A DNA stretch of 64,000 nucleotides from Rhizobium sp. NLR16a. GTDB lineage: Bacteria; Pseudomonadota; Alphaproteobacteria; Rhizobiales; Rhizobiaceae. Positions 18,414-28,227 of this stretch are shown here, one piece after another. The stretch lies in NCBI RefSeq assembly GCF_017948245.1, contig NZ_CP072866.1, forward strand, positions 1 through 64,000, given 5' to 3'. Each line of letters starts with the position of its first letter. Position 1 is the first letter of the stretch. The position numbers and the translations under genes were made by a program. The notes under the pieces are model-generated. The model worked only from the letters and a program-made list of their open reading frames with translations, was not told where the DNA came from and searched no databases.

Positions 18414-19709
18414 ATGCGTTGGAACCGCTGGTATAGCTTCAGGAGTTACATCAGATCCTCTTTGTGGATCGTTCCCTTCGTGGCCCTGCTCCTTTACGTC
18501 GCCGCCATCCGATTGGTCTATGCTTTTGAAAACTGGACCCCTTGGATCGACTTCTGGCCTTGGGAAGTGGCGGGCACGCAAAGGATGCTTGAGACAATCA
18601 TTACAATGACTTTGACGTTCGTGGTGTTCACGTTCGGATCGCTGCTGGTGGCAATTCAAGTTGCCGGCGGCCAGTTGACGCCCCGGATCATCGCGACGAC
18701 TCTTTTGCGCGACAATGCCATCCGATTCACCGTGGGCCTTTTCATTTTTACATTACTGTTTGCAACCGGCGCCCTTTCCAGACTCGATGCGACCGTTCCT
18801 CATGGTGTCTCTGCGATCGCGGGACTGCTTGGCTTTCTTTCCATTGCGGCCTTCCTGTATCTGATAGACTACGCGGCCCGCCTGCTGCGTCCTGTCAGCA
18901 TCATCTTGAGAGTCGGCGAAAGCGGTCATGCCGTCATTGAGGAAGTCTATCCCGCACCTGCCGAAAGTGACTGCTCCCATCGTGGAGTGACCTCGTTCAC
19001 GAGTTCGCCCGATAGAATTGTTTACCATCGGGCCAATTCCGCGGTCGTGGTCGCGGTCAATATGACGGCGCTCGTCGCGCTGGCCGAGAGGACGGACTCG
19101 ATCATCGAGCTGGTGCCAAAAGTCGGCGATTTCGTTGGTGCGGGCGAAATTCTTTTCCGCCTGTACGGCGAGGGTCTGCCCCCGGATAGCGTAGTGACAG
19201 CCTTGGTCGCTTTCGGGCCGGAACGCACGCTCGAACAGGATGCGACATTTGCCTTCAGGATCATCGTCGATATCGGAATCAAAGCTCTATCAAAGGCCAT
19301 CAACGATCCCACAACGGCCGTTCTCGCGATCGATCAGCTTCAACGCCTTCTTTGCTTCGTGGGAGGAAGGCATCTTCTCGGCGATGAGATCCGCGGAAAA
19401 TCCGGCAAACTGCGGTTTATCTGCAGGACGCCGAATTGGGAGGATTTCGTGCAGCTGACCTTCAGCGAGATACGCTTATACGGCGCGGAAAACTTTCAGA
19501 TCGCCCGCCGTCTGCGAGCCCTGATCGAATATGCCCTGCAAATTTTGCCTCAGGACCGGCGCCCGGCGCTGCTCGCTGAACTGGACCTCATCGACCGGAT
19601 GCTCGAGAGGACATACGTCTTTCCTGAAGATTTGGCGCTGGCACGCACACCAGACTCGCAGGGACTCGGAGGGGCTGCCGAGCGGACAAGCGGAGTTAGC
19701 CAGTATTGA
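18414..19709 (+). CDS. DUF2254 integral membrane protein
   Basis: 431 residues. Four predicted membrane segments in the first 170 residues (about 20-40, 63-90, 103-123, 133-153), then a soluble cytoplasmic part. Diagnostic blocks: TFGSLLVAIQVAGGQLTPRI and IKALSKAINDPTTAVLAIDQ. DUF2254 is conserved in proteobacteria without a proven function. Its last 14 bp overlap the 3' end of the convergent symporter gene. The box at 18325 is well placed. Confidence 0.88.
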   Translation: MRWNRWYSFRSYIRSSLWIVPFVALLLYVAAIRLVYAFENWTPWIDFWPWEVAGTQRMLETIITMTLTFVVFTFGSLLVAIQVAGGQLTPRIIATTLLRDNAIRFTVGLFIFTLLFATGALSRLDATVPHGVSAIAGLLGFLSIAAFLYLIDYAARLLRPVSIILRVGESGHAVIEEVYPAPAESDCSHRGVTSFTSSPDRIVYHRANSAVVVAVNMTALVALAERTDSIIELVPKVGDFVGAGEILFRLYGEGLPPDSVVTALVAFGPERTLEQDATFAFRIIVDIGIKALSKAINDPTTAVLAIDQLQRLLCFVGGRHLLGDEIRGKSGKLRFICRTPNWEDFVQLTFSEIRLYGAENFQIARRLRALIEYALQILPQDRRPALLAELDLIDRMLERTYVFPEDLALARTPDSQGLGGAAERTSGVSQY

Positions 19710-20571
19710 TCGCCAAATCGGGCCTCGGCGCCAGTCGAGCCAATATTTTCGCTACGGCAAATCCGACCGCCAGAGTGATGAAGGCTGCCAGGATGCACAT
19801 CGTGCTGGATCGCGGATCGGCATTGGCAACTGCTGACAATGGGGCGAGTGCCGCCCCGACGTTCCTGGTACAGACCCCAAGTGTGACTACGCCTCGCTTC
19901 TCGCGAGGAAGCCTGAACGAAACGGCGTAGGAGCCCAGAGCCAACGCGCAGTAGTAGATAAACTGTGCTGCTATCGCCCAGGTTCCTATGGCGCTGAGAA
20001 TGTGGTCCCAATTCTGCAGGAACGCGACGGAAAGCAATACGATAGTGCTGAAGGCGACCAGTTTCCTAATAATCGGGTCGCACCTATCCGCCCACCTGTT
20101 CGACAGTTGACGCACTGCTATTCCAATGCCGAAAGGTGCGAGAATGAGAAGCAGGAGCGGCCGTGCGATCACACCTACACCCGCGTGGAGGCCTGGGGCA
20201 ACAACGGGAAGTGCGATCGGCATCAAGAGGATTGTACCAAGAGCAGCAATCAGGATGAACGCCGCCGTATAGGCGGGGTCTCCTTTCGCAACGTCAGACA
20301 GCATTGGCATGAATGGCGCACACGGCGCCAAGCCCAGCAGCAGCAAACCGATGGCGTAAGGTTCCGGCAAGGCGAGCAATCTTGCGATGACAATGGCAAG
20401 GATTGGCCCCAGAACGAAGCCTGACAATACGCTGGGGACGACGAATTCCTTGTCATGCAGTGCAGTCGAGGCATCCCTGACATCAAGTTTAAGGCCGACA
20501 TCTGCCAGGCTGCCAAGCATGAACGAGATCAGCGCGACCTGTAAGGTGTATCTAAGTAACTCCGATATCAT
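19696..20571 (-). CDS. Bile acid:sodium symporter (SBF/BASS) family transporter
   Basis: 291 residues, eight to ten hydrophobic segments. Family blocks: a glycine-rich N-terminal helix, GLLLLGLAPCAPF in the first repeat, and the crossing-helix signature in RNVGAALAPLSA near the C terminus. Sodium-coupled uptake of an organic anion is expected; substrate unknown. ATG 20571 follows GGAGAGGAGAAGAAC. No FixK-type box was found upstream. The 3' end overlaps that of the DUF2254 gene. Confidence 0.8.
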   Translation of the reverse strand: MISELLRYTLQVALISFMLGSLADVGLKLDVRDASTALHDKEFVVPSVLSGFVLGPILAIVIARLLALPEPYAIGLLLLGLAPCAPFMPMLSDVAKGDPAYTAAFILIAALGTILLMPIALPVVAPGLHAGVGVIARPLLLLILAPFGIGIAVRQLSNRWADRCDPIIRKLVAFSTIVLLSVAFLQNWDHILSAIGTWAIAAQFIYYCALALGSYAVSFRLPREKRGVVTLGVCTRNVGAALAPLSAVANADPRSSTMCILAAFITLAVGFAVAKILARLAPRPDLAINTG

Positions 20572-20730
20572 GTTCTTCTCCTCTCCGCCGGAGAGCTCCG
20601 CTCTCTCGGTCTGTTGCCCTGTGGCTATGCGCCGTCGGTGCTCTCGCCGAGGTGGCAAATCCTGGCGTGCGGTGGCGGTCCTAGGATCTTTCAAATGATT
20701 GCCTAAGCGGCCGGTTTAGTGCCCCAAAGG

Positions 20731-21030
20731 CTAAAATAGATCCTTGCCGCTGCGGCCAATGAATTCAGTTCGCAATCCCCTTTCGTGCGCCTCTTTCACG
20801 AAAGAGTTCGCGCTGAGAGCATCTGCTCGGACGACGTCATTGAAGCATTGAGCGAAGGGGCCGCATAATTCGTCACGCATCCAGGCGTGGGCGCGGGGTG
20901 ACACGGCCGTTATCTGCCAGTCATCATTGCTCGTTCGCTCAAGGCGAAAGTCCACACCACCGCGAAGGACATCCGGGCACCCTGCGCCGGCTAGCAATGC
21001 CTCTGCCGTCCGCGAGACAACTTGGCTCAT
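20731..21030 (-). CDS. Small protein, paralogue of the 85-residue protein at 32181
   Basis: 99 residues, start ATG 21030 after AAGGGGG. The C-terminal two thirds (DWQITAVSPRAHAWMRDEL, then ALSANSFVKEAHERGLRTEF) aligns with the protein encoded at 32181-32438 (HWTISPLTPRAAHWMRANF, then NALIRKARSFGFVTEY). No known family recognised; no signal peptide or membrane segment. The box at 21164 lies upstream with a leader of about 99 nt. Shared core suggests a small alpha/beta stress-regulon protein family. Function unknown. Confidence 0.7.
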   Translation of the reverse strand: MSQVVSRTAEALLAGAGCPDVLRGGVDFRLERTSNDDWQITAVSPRAHAWMRDELCGPFAQCFNDVVRADALSANSFVKEAHERGLRTEFIGRSGKDLF

Positions 21031-21163
21031 TTCATCCCCCTTTCTTTCATGGGGTGCGATCAACGCCAGGGATGTCGTAGTCGCTTTCGTCCGACCAAAC
21101 GCGGTAGCGACCATCATCTCGGCTGGAGCGCTTCAAGAAGACATCTCTTAACGCCGTTTCTCA

Positions 21164-21177
21164 TTGATGCGGGTCAA
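21164..21177. promoter_or_regulatory. FixK/FNR-type box between small-protein gene and USP gene
   Basis: TTGAT-GCGG-GTCAA. Centre 21170.5; minus-strand start near 21129, 99 nt before the ATG at 21030. Confidence 0.65.
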
Positions 21178-21274
21178 AATGTGATCAGCATTCATCTCCA
21201 TTGTGAAAGCCCCGCAGGTGACGGGCCTGCTTCTGCCTCGCAGGGGGCGGATCATGGATGAAGGCTTCCACGTC

Positions 21275-21288
21275 TTGACGTGAGTCAA
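21275..21288 (+). promoter_or_regulatory. FixK/FNR-type box upstream of USP
   Basis: TTGAC-GTGA-GTCAA, perfect dyad arms. Centre 21281.5; predicted start near 21323, 26 nt before the TTG at 21349. Confidence 0.78.
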
Positions 21289-21348
21289 AGCGCCCGCAAG
21301 CAGGCGGACTAGACTTGCGGCGTGCAGCCCAAAGAAGGAGGCATAAGA

Positions 21349-22185
21349 TTGCTTTACAAAACGATACTGGTCGTGCTTGGCGTCAACGACTTTCAAGACG
21401 ACATCAAGGACGCCATCGTCAGTGGTCAGACGATTGGCGCGCACTTGTCGGTTGTAGTGGCGGCCATGGCAGCGCCACCGCCCTTTGGCGCATCTGCCGA
21501 GGAGATTTCAGCCGTCTGGCTGGAGGAACGCGGAGGCGACATCGCGAAGCTTGCGGAGCAGACGAGGCATGTGGAAGAGCAGCTTGCCTCTTCGGGGCTT
21601 TCGTTTGATGTTCAGGACCTCTACACGGAGGGCGCCTGGGCGGACGAGGCGATCGCCGAAAGAGCGCTGTATGTCGATCTGACTCTTGTCGGCCGGCGGG
21701 CTGCCCGCGATCGCGATCTCTGCCCGCGGATCATCGGCGGAGCCTTGTTTCAGGCGCCCGCCCCTCTGCTTTTGAACCCGACGGATCAGCCCGCCGAGTT
21801 CACCCCTCGCACCGTTCTGATCGCCTGGAACTCCCGGAGAGAAGCGGCCCGCGCGGTTCAGCAGGCCCTTCCAATTCTCCAGCGCGCCGGCGAAGTGCGT
21901 CTTGTTCTGGTCGATCCTTTGGCAAAGGCATCGCCCGGCGGCGAAGATCCGGGTGCCGATATCGCTGCCTATCTTGCACGACAAGGCGTGCCTGTCACGG
22001 CGGAAACCGTCATGAGCAGAGGAAGGCCCGTCCAGGACATCCTCAAGCAACGCGCCGCGGAAATGGGGGCCGATCTGATTGTCATGGGCGCATATAGCCA
22101 CTCCCGATTGCGCGAACGCATTTTCGGCGGCGTGACGCGATCGATGATTGAGACGTGCAGTCGGCCGCTTTTCCTCGGTCACTAG
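21349..22185 (+). CDS. Universal stress protein, two-domain
   Basis: 278 residues starting (M)LYKTILVVLGVNDF. I chose TTG 21349: AAGGAGG stands at 21335-21341, and the box at 21275 places the transcript start near 21323, downstream of the in-frame GTG at 21322. C-terminal ATP-binding signature GAYSHSRLRERIFGGVT is intact. N-terminal domain matches the partial USP at the left edge of the window (VQDLYTEGAWADE). Cytoplasmic, ATP-binding stress protein. Likely co-transcribed with the phosphoribosyltransferase 105 bp downstream, which has no box of its own. Confidence 0.9.
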   Translation: MLYKTILVVLGVNDFQDDIKDAIVSGQTIGAHLSVVVAAMAAPPPFGASAEEISAVWLEERGGDIAKLAEQTRHVEEQLASSGLSFDVQDLYTEGAWADEAIAERALYVDLTLVGRRAARDRDLCPRIIGGALFQAPAPLLLNPTDQPAEFTPRTVLIAWNSRREAARAVQQALPILQRAGEVRLVLVDPLAKASPGGEDPGADIAAYLARQGVPVTAETVMSRGRPVQDILKQRAAEMGADLIVMGAYSHSRLRERIFGGVTRSMIETCSRPLFLGH

Positions 22186-22290
22186 CGCAGGCATCGGGAT
22201 CAGTATTGCAGGAACAAGTCGCACTGTAGGCCGAGGCCATTGATCCAAAGAACGATGTGCGCTCAGAAGCGCGCCGAAAGGAGATTTACG

Positions 22291-22938
22291 ATGTTCAAGG
22301 ATAGAAAGGATGCTGGTCGGGCACTTGCTGCAGCCCTGCTCCGGTATCGTGGGCGAGACGTCGTCGTCGTAGGCCTTCCGCGCGGAGGCATTCCAATTGC
22401 TTACGAGATCGCCAGCGCTCTGGACGCGCCAATGACGATGGTGTTCGTGAGGAAAATTGGAGTGCCCGCAATGTCTGAAGTTGCTATGGGCGCGGTCGTC
22501 GACGGACCGCATCCCTGTATCTTCAAGAACGACGACATCATACGCCAAACCGACATCTCGGACGCCGTCTTTCAATCCGCCACGGATATGGAGTTGAAAG
22601 AAATCGCGCGCCGCAGATCCGTGTTCAAGGGCATTTTGCCCGATATCGACATCGAAGGCAGGACCGTCATCCTGGCGGACGACGGCATCGCTACCGGTGC
22701 CACGATGAAGGCAGCGGCGATGGCAATCAGACAATGCGGGGTCGAACGCATCATCATTGCCGTTCCCGTTGCGCCGGCAAAGGTGGTCGCCGATCTCGAG
22801 GACGAGGTCGAAGAGGTGGTTTGCCTTGAGGCCGGGCTGTCCTTCCGCGCGGTCGGTGATTTCTACTTCCACTTTCCTCAGCTGTCAGACGAAGATGTCA
22901 TCCGCTGCTTCAAGCAGCTTGCACCGGCGGCACACTGA
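22291..22938 (+). CDS. Phosphoribosyltransferase-family protein
   Basis: 215 residues, start ATG 22291 after AAAGGAG. Type I PRTase fold: VVVVGLPRGGIPIAYEIA near the N terminus and the PRPP-binding loop LADDGIATGATMKAA at about residues 128-142. Cytoplasmic. Its acceptor base is unknown. The same domain forms the N terminus of the triple fusion at 34633 (both start with F-[KR]-DR-x-DAGR). In the DosR regulon of mycobacteria comparable PRTase domains are also induced by low oxygen. Confidence 0.88.
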   Translation: MFKDRKDAGRALAAALLRYRGRDVVVVGLPRGGIPIAYEIASALDAPMTMVFVRKIGVPAMSEVAMGAVVDGPHPCIFKNDDIIRQTDISDAVFQSATDMELKEIARRRSVFKGILPDIDIEGRTVILADDGIATGATMKAAAMAIRQCGVERIIIAVPVAPAKVVADLEDEVEEVVCLEAGLSFRAVGDFYFHFPQLSDEDVIRCFKQLAPAAH

Positions 22939-23062
22939 TTGCGTCGGTTAATCCAGCGTCTTATCTGTATGGCGCGCGGCGCTCCCCGCCGAATAATCGC
23001 GCTCGAGAGGCACGGCACAGCAAGATATAGACGCAGGGGCTTCATTCCGGTCTCGTCTGCAA

Positions 23063-25465
23063 TCACCCCCGAACGGTCTGCTCCCTGCACCGCTCAGCCT
23101 CCGCCACTTTCTGTTTTACAGCCACGAAGCTGTCCGGCGTGACGGAAATGCTGTCGATCCCGCATTCGACGAGGTAGGCGGCAAAGTCGGGGTAGTCGCT
23201 CGGCGCCTGGCCGCAAATGCCGATCTTGACGCCGGCCTTTCTGGCTTCGGTGATCACTCTCGAAATCATCCACTTTACCGCCGGATCCTGCTCGTCAAAT
23301 AGATCGGCGAGATCGCCCGCGTCTCGATCGACGCCGAGCGTCAGTTGCGTGAGATCGTTTGAGCCGATGGAGAAGCCATCGAAATAGCGGGCGAAATCCT
23401 TAGCAAGAATGACGTTTGAGGGTATCTCGCACATGACATAGATCTTCAGTCCGTCCTCGCCGCGCTTCAAGCCGCTTTCCGCCATGACCTGCAGCACCTT
23501 CTCAGCTTCTTCGACCGACCGGCAGAAGGGAACCATGACGACGACATTGGCAAAACCCATCTCGTTGCGCAGCTTGCGAATGGCGCGGCATTCCAGCGCA
23601 AAACCCTCACGGTAGCGAGGTGAATAGTAGCGGGAGGCACCGCGGAAGCCGAGCATCGGATTTTCTTCCTTGGGCTCGAACTCAGCCCCGCCCAGAAGCC
23701 CGGCATATTCATTCGTCTTGAAATCGCTCAGCCGGACGATGGCGGGATTGGGGTGGACCACAGCGGCGATACGGGCAAGGCCACGCGCGAGATTGTCGAC
23801 GAAATATTCCGACTTGTCGTCATAACCCTGCGTCAGCGCCGCGATCTCGTTCCGGGCAGCCTCGTCCTTCAGGCTGTCGAAGTGGACAAGCGCCATCGGA
23901 TGGATGCGGATGGCGTTGCTGATGACGAACTCCATCCGGGCAAGGCCGACGCCATCAGCGGGCAGCCGCCACCAGCGGAAGGCCGTACCCGGATTTGCAA
24001 GATTCAGCATCACTTCGGTCTGCGTCGCCGACAGGTCGTGGGCATCGAACGTTTCGGACTCGTATTCGGCAGCCCCGTCATAGACGAACCCTTCGTCCCC
24101 CTCCGCGCAGGACACAGTCACCTCCTCGCCCGTATGCAGCAGCAGCGTCGCGTTGCCGGTCCCCACCACCGCCGGCAGGCCAAGCTCGCGGCTGACAATT
24201 GCGGCATGAGAAGTGCGGCCCCCGTGATCGGTAACGATCGCCGCCGCCCGTTTCATGATCGGCATCCAGTCCGGGTCGGTCGTCGCAGTTACCAATACCG
24301 AACCGTCGATGAATTGATCGATATCCTTGGCCGTTTCAATGAGGCAGACTCGGCCCGAGACGATGGCGTCACCGATCGCCAGACCTTCGACAAGCTTCCT
24401 GCCTTTCTGTTTGATGCTGTAGCTCCTGAAGACCCCTGTCCTGTGCCTCGACTGAACTGTTTCCGGCCGCGCCTGCACGATGAAGAGTTCTCCGGCCTCG
24501 CCGTTACGGGCCCATTCCATGTCCATCGGACAGCCGTAGTGCTGCTCGATGAGCGACGCCCAGCGGGCGAGCTTGAGCACCGCTTCATCGTCAAGCACAT
24601 AGCTTGCCCGTTCGGCTTTCGAGGTCGGAACGTTGAGGGTAGGCTCTTCGGCCGATCCATAGATCATCTTCTTTGCCTTTGCGCCGCACTTGCGGGCGAT
24701 GATGGGGCGGAGAGAGCCCTTTGCAAGAAACGGCTTGAACACTTGGTATTCATCCGGGTCGACGGCGCCCTGGACGACATTCTCACCGAGCCCCCAGGCG
24801 GCATTGATCAGCACGATTTTGTCGAAGCCGGTTTCCGTGTCGATGGAGAACATGACGCCGGAGCCGCCGAGATCCGACCGGACCATCTGCTGGATGCCGA
24901 TCGAGAGTGCGACTTTCAGATGCTCAAAGTCCTTCGTCTGGCGATAGGAGATCGCCCTGTCGGTGAATAGGGAAGCGTAGCAGCGCCGGCAGGCATCGAG
25001 AAGCGAACGCTCACCGCGAATATTCAAGAAACTTTCCTGCTGCCCGGCAAAGCTCGCATCCGGCAGATCTTCGGCCGTGGCGCTGGAGCGAACAGCAACG
25101 GCGACATCTTCGCTTCCGATGCGCTTCGAAAGCTCTGCGTAAGCGGTTCGGATGGTGTTCGCCAGGTCCTCTGGCCAGTCGCCGCGCAGGAAAAGCTTGC
25201 GTATGGCCGAACCGGTTTCAGCCAAGCTCGCTTTGCCCTGCTGCCAGTCGGCGATGCGTGCGGCGATCTCGCCCCGAATACCATTGGCGTCGACATAATG
25301 CCAGTAGGCATCGGCGGTGGTGGCGAAACCCGCGGGTACGGCAATTCCTTTCGGCGCGAGATCCTGGATCATTTCCCCCAGCGAGGCATTTTTGCCGCCC
25401 ACTCGGGCGATGTCGCCGCGCCGGAGATGCTCAAACCAGATCACCTGTTCCATCCTGCCGCCCAT
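23063..25465 (-). CDS. ppsA: Phosphoenolpyruvate synthase
   Basis: 800 residues, usual length. Pyruvate + ATP + H2O -> PEP + AMP + phosphate, cytoplasmic. N-terminal ATP-grasp domain (VGGKNASLGEM, QESFLNIRG), central swivelling phosphohistidine domain with the catalytic His in TDHGGRTSHAAIVSREL, C-terminal PEP-binding TIM barrel with GFRGASRYYSP, MVPFCRSVEEA, SIGSNDLTQLTLGVDRD and the catalytic Cys in GICGQAPSD. ATG 25465 has GGGAG seven bases upstream; the Met at 25453 is an alternative. Shares the box at 25529 with the divergent glucokinase-like gene. Confidence 0.93.
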   Translation of the reverse strand: MGGRMEQVIWFEHLRRGDIARVGGKNASLGEMIQDLAPKGIAVPAGFATTADAYWHYVDANGIRGEIAARIADWQQGKASLAETGSAIRKLFLRGDWPEDLANTIRTAYAELSKRIGSEDVAVAVRSSATAEDLPDASFAGQQESFLNIRGERSLLDACRRCYASLFTDRAISYRQTKDFEHLKVALSIGIQQMVRSDLGGSGVMFSIDTETGFDKIVLINAAWGLGENVVQGAVDPDEYQVFKPFLAKGSLRPIIARKCGAKAKKMIYGSAEEPTLNVPTSKAERASYVLDDEAVLKLARWASLIEQHYGCPMDMEWARNGEAGELFIVQARPETVQSRHRTGVFRSYSIKQKGRKLVEGLAIGDAIVSGRVCLIETAKDIDQFIDGSVLVTATTDPDWMPIMKRAAAIVTDHGGRTSHAAIVSRELGLPAVVGTGNATLLLHTGEEVTVSCAEGDEGFVYDGAAEYESETFDAHDLSATQTEVMLNLANPGTAFRWWRLPADGVGLARMEFVISNAIRIHPMALVHFDSLKDEAARNEIAALTQGYDDKSEYFVDNLARGLARIAAVVHPNPAIVRLSDFKTNEYAGLLGGAEFEPKEENPMLGFRGASRYYSPRYREGFALECRAIRKLRNEMGFANVVVMVPFCRSVEEAEKVLQVMAESGLKRGEDGLKIYVMCEIPSNVILAKDFARYFDGFSIGSNDLTQLTLGVDRDAGDLADLFDEQDPAVKWMISRVITEARKAGVKIGICGQAPSDYPDFAAYLVECGIDSISVTPDSFVAVKQKVAEAERCREQTVRG

Positions 25466-25528
25466 GACACGCTCCCGGCCTGCCCCCTTGAACTGCGCCG
25501 AGAGTAGACGGGCTCGCCTCCTTCGACC

Positions 25529-25542
25529 TTGATGAAAATCAA
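25529..25542. promoter_or_regulatory. FixK/FNR-type box shared by ppsA and glucokinase-like gene
   Basis: TTGAT-GAAA-ATCAA, perfect. Centre 25535.5; predicted starts near 25494 (minus, 29-nt leader) and 25577 (plus, 24-nt leader to ATG 25601). Confidence 0.82.
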
Positions 25543-25600
25543 GGCCAGGGCGCAGCAGCTGGCGCAGACTGGGAAAAGTTTAAGAATGTGGAGACCCAAT

Positions 25601-26560
25601 ATGCCGACCCTTTCAGATCGTCACGCCGTTGTCGGGGAGATCGGCCCGACCCACTTGCGCTTTGCGGTGGCCGATATCGATGAACTGGCGATGGACCACT
25701 ATGTCAACTTTCGAACCGCCGAATTCGACTCGATCGAACTGGCGATCGATGCTTATCTCACGTCGCTGCAGGACCGGCCGGCGAGGATGAGCCTCGCCGT
25801 GGCCGGCGATGTCGCCGGAGGCCAGGCTCGCCTCCTTCATCATCCCTGGAGTTTTACCGCCAAACAGCTGCACGACGCGTTTTCCATTCCCACAGTCAGC
25901 CTTATGCGCGACATCGAAGCAGTCTGTCGATCCGTGCCGCTGCTGACGCAGCACGACCTTCTGCGGATCGGCGAAGCAATGCCCCCGCGGGTCGGACCGA
26001 AAGCCATCCTGCTGGTGGAAAGGGACGTGGAGGTCGCTGCCGCCGTTCCGGTTGGCCCGGGTTGGAAAGCCGTATTGGGCCGAGCCGGCGACATTTCGTT
26101 CGGTGCCGAAGACGGGGATGAGCTCCTCGTCCTCAATAGCATACGACGCGGACCGGGCAGAATGGTGCTAAGGAATGTTCTGACTTCAACCGGGCTTGCC
26201 GGTGTTTACGATGCGCTGCGGCAGCATGCCGGTCTCAGTGCATCAGCTTGGGGCGTATCGGAGATCATCGAAGCCGCGTCGCTCGAAGAGCCGGACCCCC
26301 ATGCGAGGGAAACGCTCCAACGTTTTGCCACTTGGCTCGGGCGCTTGGCCGGCGACCTGGCTGCTGCTTACGGCGCAGAGGGAGGACTTTATCTGGCCGG
26401 CAGCCTGCCGAACGATCTGCGGAACGTTCTGACGGAGGGAACATTCGCCGCCTCGTTCATGGCTGCAGGCGGCCCAGCAGGCTTCGCGTCGACTGTGCCG
26501 GTCCACATCGTGACCGCTTCGAACGTTGCCCTGCGCGGCGCCGCCCTGGCGCTTTCCTGA
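25601..26560 (+). CDS. Glucokinase (Glk family) homologue with degenerate active-site motifs
   Basis: 319 residues. Aligns over its length with the E. coli-type Glk family: HHPWSFTAKQL (family HxWxF), MRDIEAVCRSVPLL (family NDFxAxxxxIPxL, catalytic Asp kept), LVLNSIRRGPGRMVLRNVLTSTGLAGVY and GGLYLAGSLPNDL. The phosphate loop DxGGTN reads EIGPTH, the GTGLG segment reads ERDVEV, and glucose-binding GEGGH reads GRAGD. So sugar or ATP binding is probably altered or lost. ATG 25601 has GTGGAG seven bases upstream and fits the box at 25529. Could be a regulator, a scaffold or a kinase for another substrate. Confidence 0.75.
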   Translation: MPTLSDRHAVVGEIGPTHLRFAVADIDELAMDHYVNFRTAEFDSIELAIDAYLTSLQDRPARMSLAVAGDVAGGQARLLHHPWSFTAKQLHDAFSIPTVSLMRDIEAVCRSVPLLTQHDLLRIGEAMPPRVGPKAILLVERDVEVAAAVPVGPGWKAVLGRAGDISFGAEDGDELLVLNSIRRGPGRMVLRNVLTSTGLAGVYDALRQHAGLSASAWGVSEIIEAASLEEPDPHARETLQRFATWLGRLAGDLAAAYGAEGGLYLAGSLPNDLRNVLTEGTFAASFMAAGGPAGFASTVPVHIVTASNVALRGAALALS

Positions 26561-26607
26561 TTGCCACGAAAGGATCTCACGCAAAGTCCAGCCGGCGTCG
26601 ACCGGCT

Positions 26608-28227
26608 CTACATCTCCATCGGCGGCGCAGTCGGCTGACGGGCGGGTTCGGGAATCTCCGTCATCGTCGCCTCCGTCAGCAGCAATATGCTGGCGACGGA
26701 GACCGCGTTTTCCAATGCGACGCGCACGACCTTGGTCGGATCGATAATGCCTTCCTGCAGGAGATCGACATAGCGGTTCCGCGCTGCGTCGAAGCCGATC
26801 GCGCCCTGACTTTCGAGCATCCTGGCAACAACGACACCGCCATCGACAGCCGAGTTCTCGGCAATCTGCCGCGCCGGGACTTCCAGAGCACGCTTCAGGA
26901 TCTGTACGCCCGTCCGCTCATCCCCATCGCAGAGCTGTTCTTCCTCGGCCACAGCCGCGATGCAGCGCAAGAGCGCAAGCCCGCCGCCGGGAACGATACC
27001 CTCCTCAACCGCCGCCTTGGTGGCATTGATCGCGTCGTCGAGAGCTTCCTTCTTGGCCTTCACCTCCGCTTCCGCAGGAGCACCAACGCGAATGACGGCC
27101 ACCCCACCGGAAAGCTTCGCCAGCCGTTCCTGCAGCTTCTCCTTGTCATAGTCGCTGGTGGTCGTCTCAATCTCCTTGCGGATCTGCTCGCCCCTTGCCC
27201 TGATCGCCTGCTGCGAGCCGCCGCCCCCGATGATCGTGGTGGTGTCCTTATCCACGACAACGCGCGTCGCCGTGCCGAGCTGCTCCAGCGTCGTCTTATC
27301 GAGCTTGAATCCGAGGTCTTCCGAAATGAGCTGAGCGCCGGTGAGGATCGCCAGATCCTGCAGCATTGCCTTGCGGCGGTCACCGAAGCCGGGCGCTTTG
27401 ACGGCGCAGTTGCGGAAGGTGCCGCGGATCTGGTTGACGATCAAAGTGGCAAGCGCCTCGCTTTCCACGTCCTCGGCGATGACGAGGAGCGGCCTGCCCG
27501 ACTTGGCGATTTCTTCGAGCAGGCCGACCAAGTCGCCAAGCGCAGAGATCTTCCTGTCGAAGATCAAGATCCGAGCATCCTCGAGAACGGATTCCATCTT
27601 TTCCGGATCCGTCGCAAAATAGGGCGAGATATAGCCGCGGTCGAATTGCGTGCCTTCCACGACATCCAGCCGGGTTTCCATCGTCTTCGATTCCTCGACG
27701 GTGATGACACCTTCCTTGCCGACTTGCGTCATGGCTTCGGCGACCAACTGGCCGATGGTTTCGTCATTGTGTGCGGAGATCGCCGCAACCTGCTGTTTTT
27801 CCTTGTCAGTGGTCACCGGCCTGGAAAGATCCCGCAATGCCTTGATGGTGCGGTTGACGGCGCGGTCGAGGCCACGCTTGAGGTCGATGGCGCTCGCGCC
27901 CGCCACGACATTGCGGTGACCATCCGCCAAGATCGCGTGCGCAAGCACGGTGGATGTGCTTGTTCCGTCTCCAACCACATCTCCTGTCTTCTCGGCAGCG
28001 GCGCGCAACATGCGGGCGCCGAGATTTTCCTCGGGATCCTTCAGATCGAATTCCTTGGCGATCGTCACCCCGTCATTGCAAACGATGGGAGCAGCCCACT
28101 TTTTCTCGATCAGAACCGACTTGGAACGCGGGCCGAGGGTGATGCGAACGGCGTCTGCCAGTCTGGTTGCCCCCTGAAGAACCTTACTCCTGGCCTCTGC
28201 ATGAAAGAGAACTTGTTTGTGCGGCAT
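26608..28227 (-). CDS. Divergent 60-kDa chaperonin (GroEL paralogue), no adjacent groES
   Basis: 539 residues. ATPase residues kept: NDGVTIAKE (Asp52 equivalent), GDGTSTST (Asp87) and [13 protein letters not shown] (Asp398); [11 protein letters not shown] present. Departures: GPRSKSV in place of GPKGRNV, a Cys before NDG, and the C terminus is PTAPPMEM without the GGM repeats. No groES neighbour. This points to an accessory chaperonin, probably with special clients or used under hypoxia. The box at 28305 lies 41.5 bp from a start about 43 nt upstream of the ATG. Confidence 0.9.
   Translation of the reverse strand: MPHKQVLFHAEARSKVLQGATRLADAVRITLGPRSKSVLIEKKWAAPIVCNDGVTIAKEFDLKDPEENLGARMLRAAAEKTGDVVGDGTSTSTVLAHAILADGHRNVVAGASAIDLKRGLDRAVNRTIKALRDLSRPVTTDKEKQQVAAISAHNDETIGQLVAEAMTQVGKEGVITVEESKTMETRLDVVEGTQFDRGYISPYFATDPEKMESVLEDARILIFDRKISALGDLVGLLEEIAKSGRPLLVIAEDVESEALATLIVNQIRGTFRNCAVKAPGFGDRRKAMLQDLAILTGAQLISEDLGFKLDKTTLEQLGTATRVVVDKDTTTIIGGGGSQQAIRARGEQIRKEIETTTSDYDKEKLQERLAKLSGGVAVIRVGAPAEAEVKAKKEALDDAINATKAAVEEGIVPGGGLALLRCIAAVAEEEQLCDGDERTGVQILKRALEVPARQIAENSAVDGGVVVARMLESQGAIGFDAARNRYVDLLQEGIIDPTKVVRVALENAVSVASILLLTEATMTEIPEPARQPTAPPMEM

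Noticed and set aside
22240..22253. TTGATCCAAAGAAC as a box for the phosphoribosyltransferase gene
   Set aside because: Only one half site fits, and the predicted start would fall within 3 nt of the ATG; co-transcription with the USP is more likely.
23753..24970. 405-codon open frame on the plus strand
   Set aside because: Antisense to ppsA, no family features; a reverse-strand shadow.
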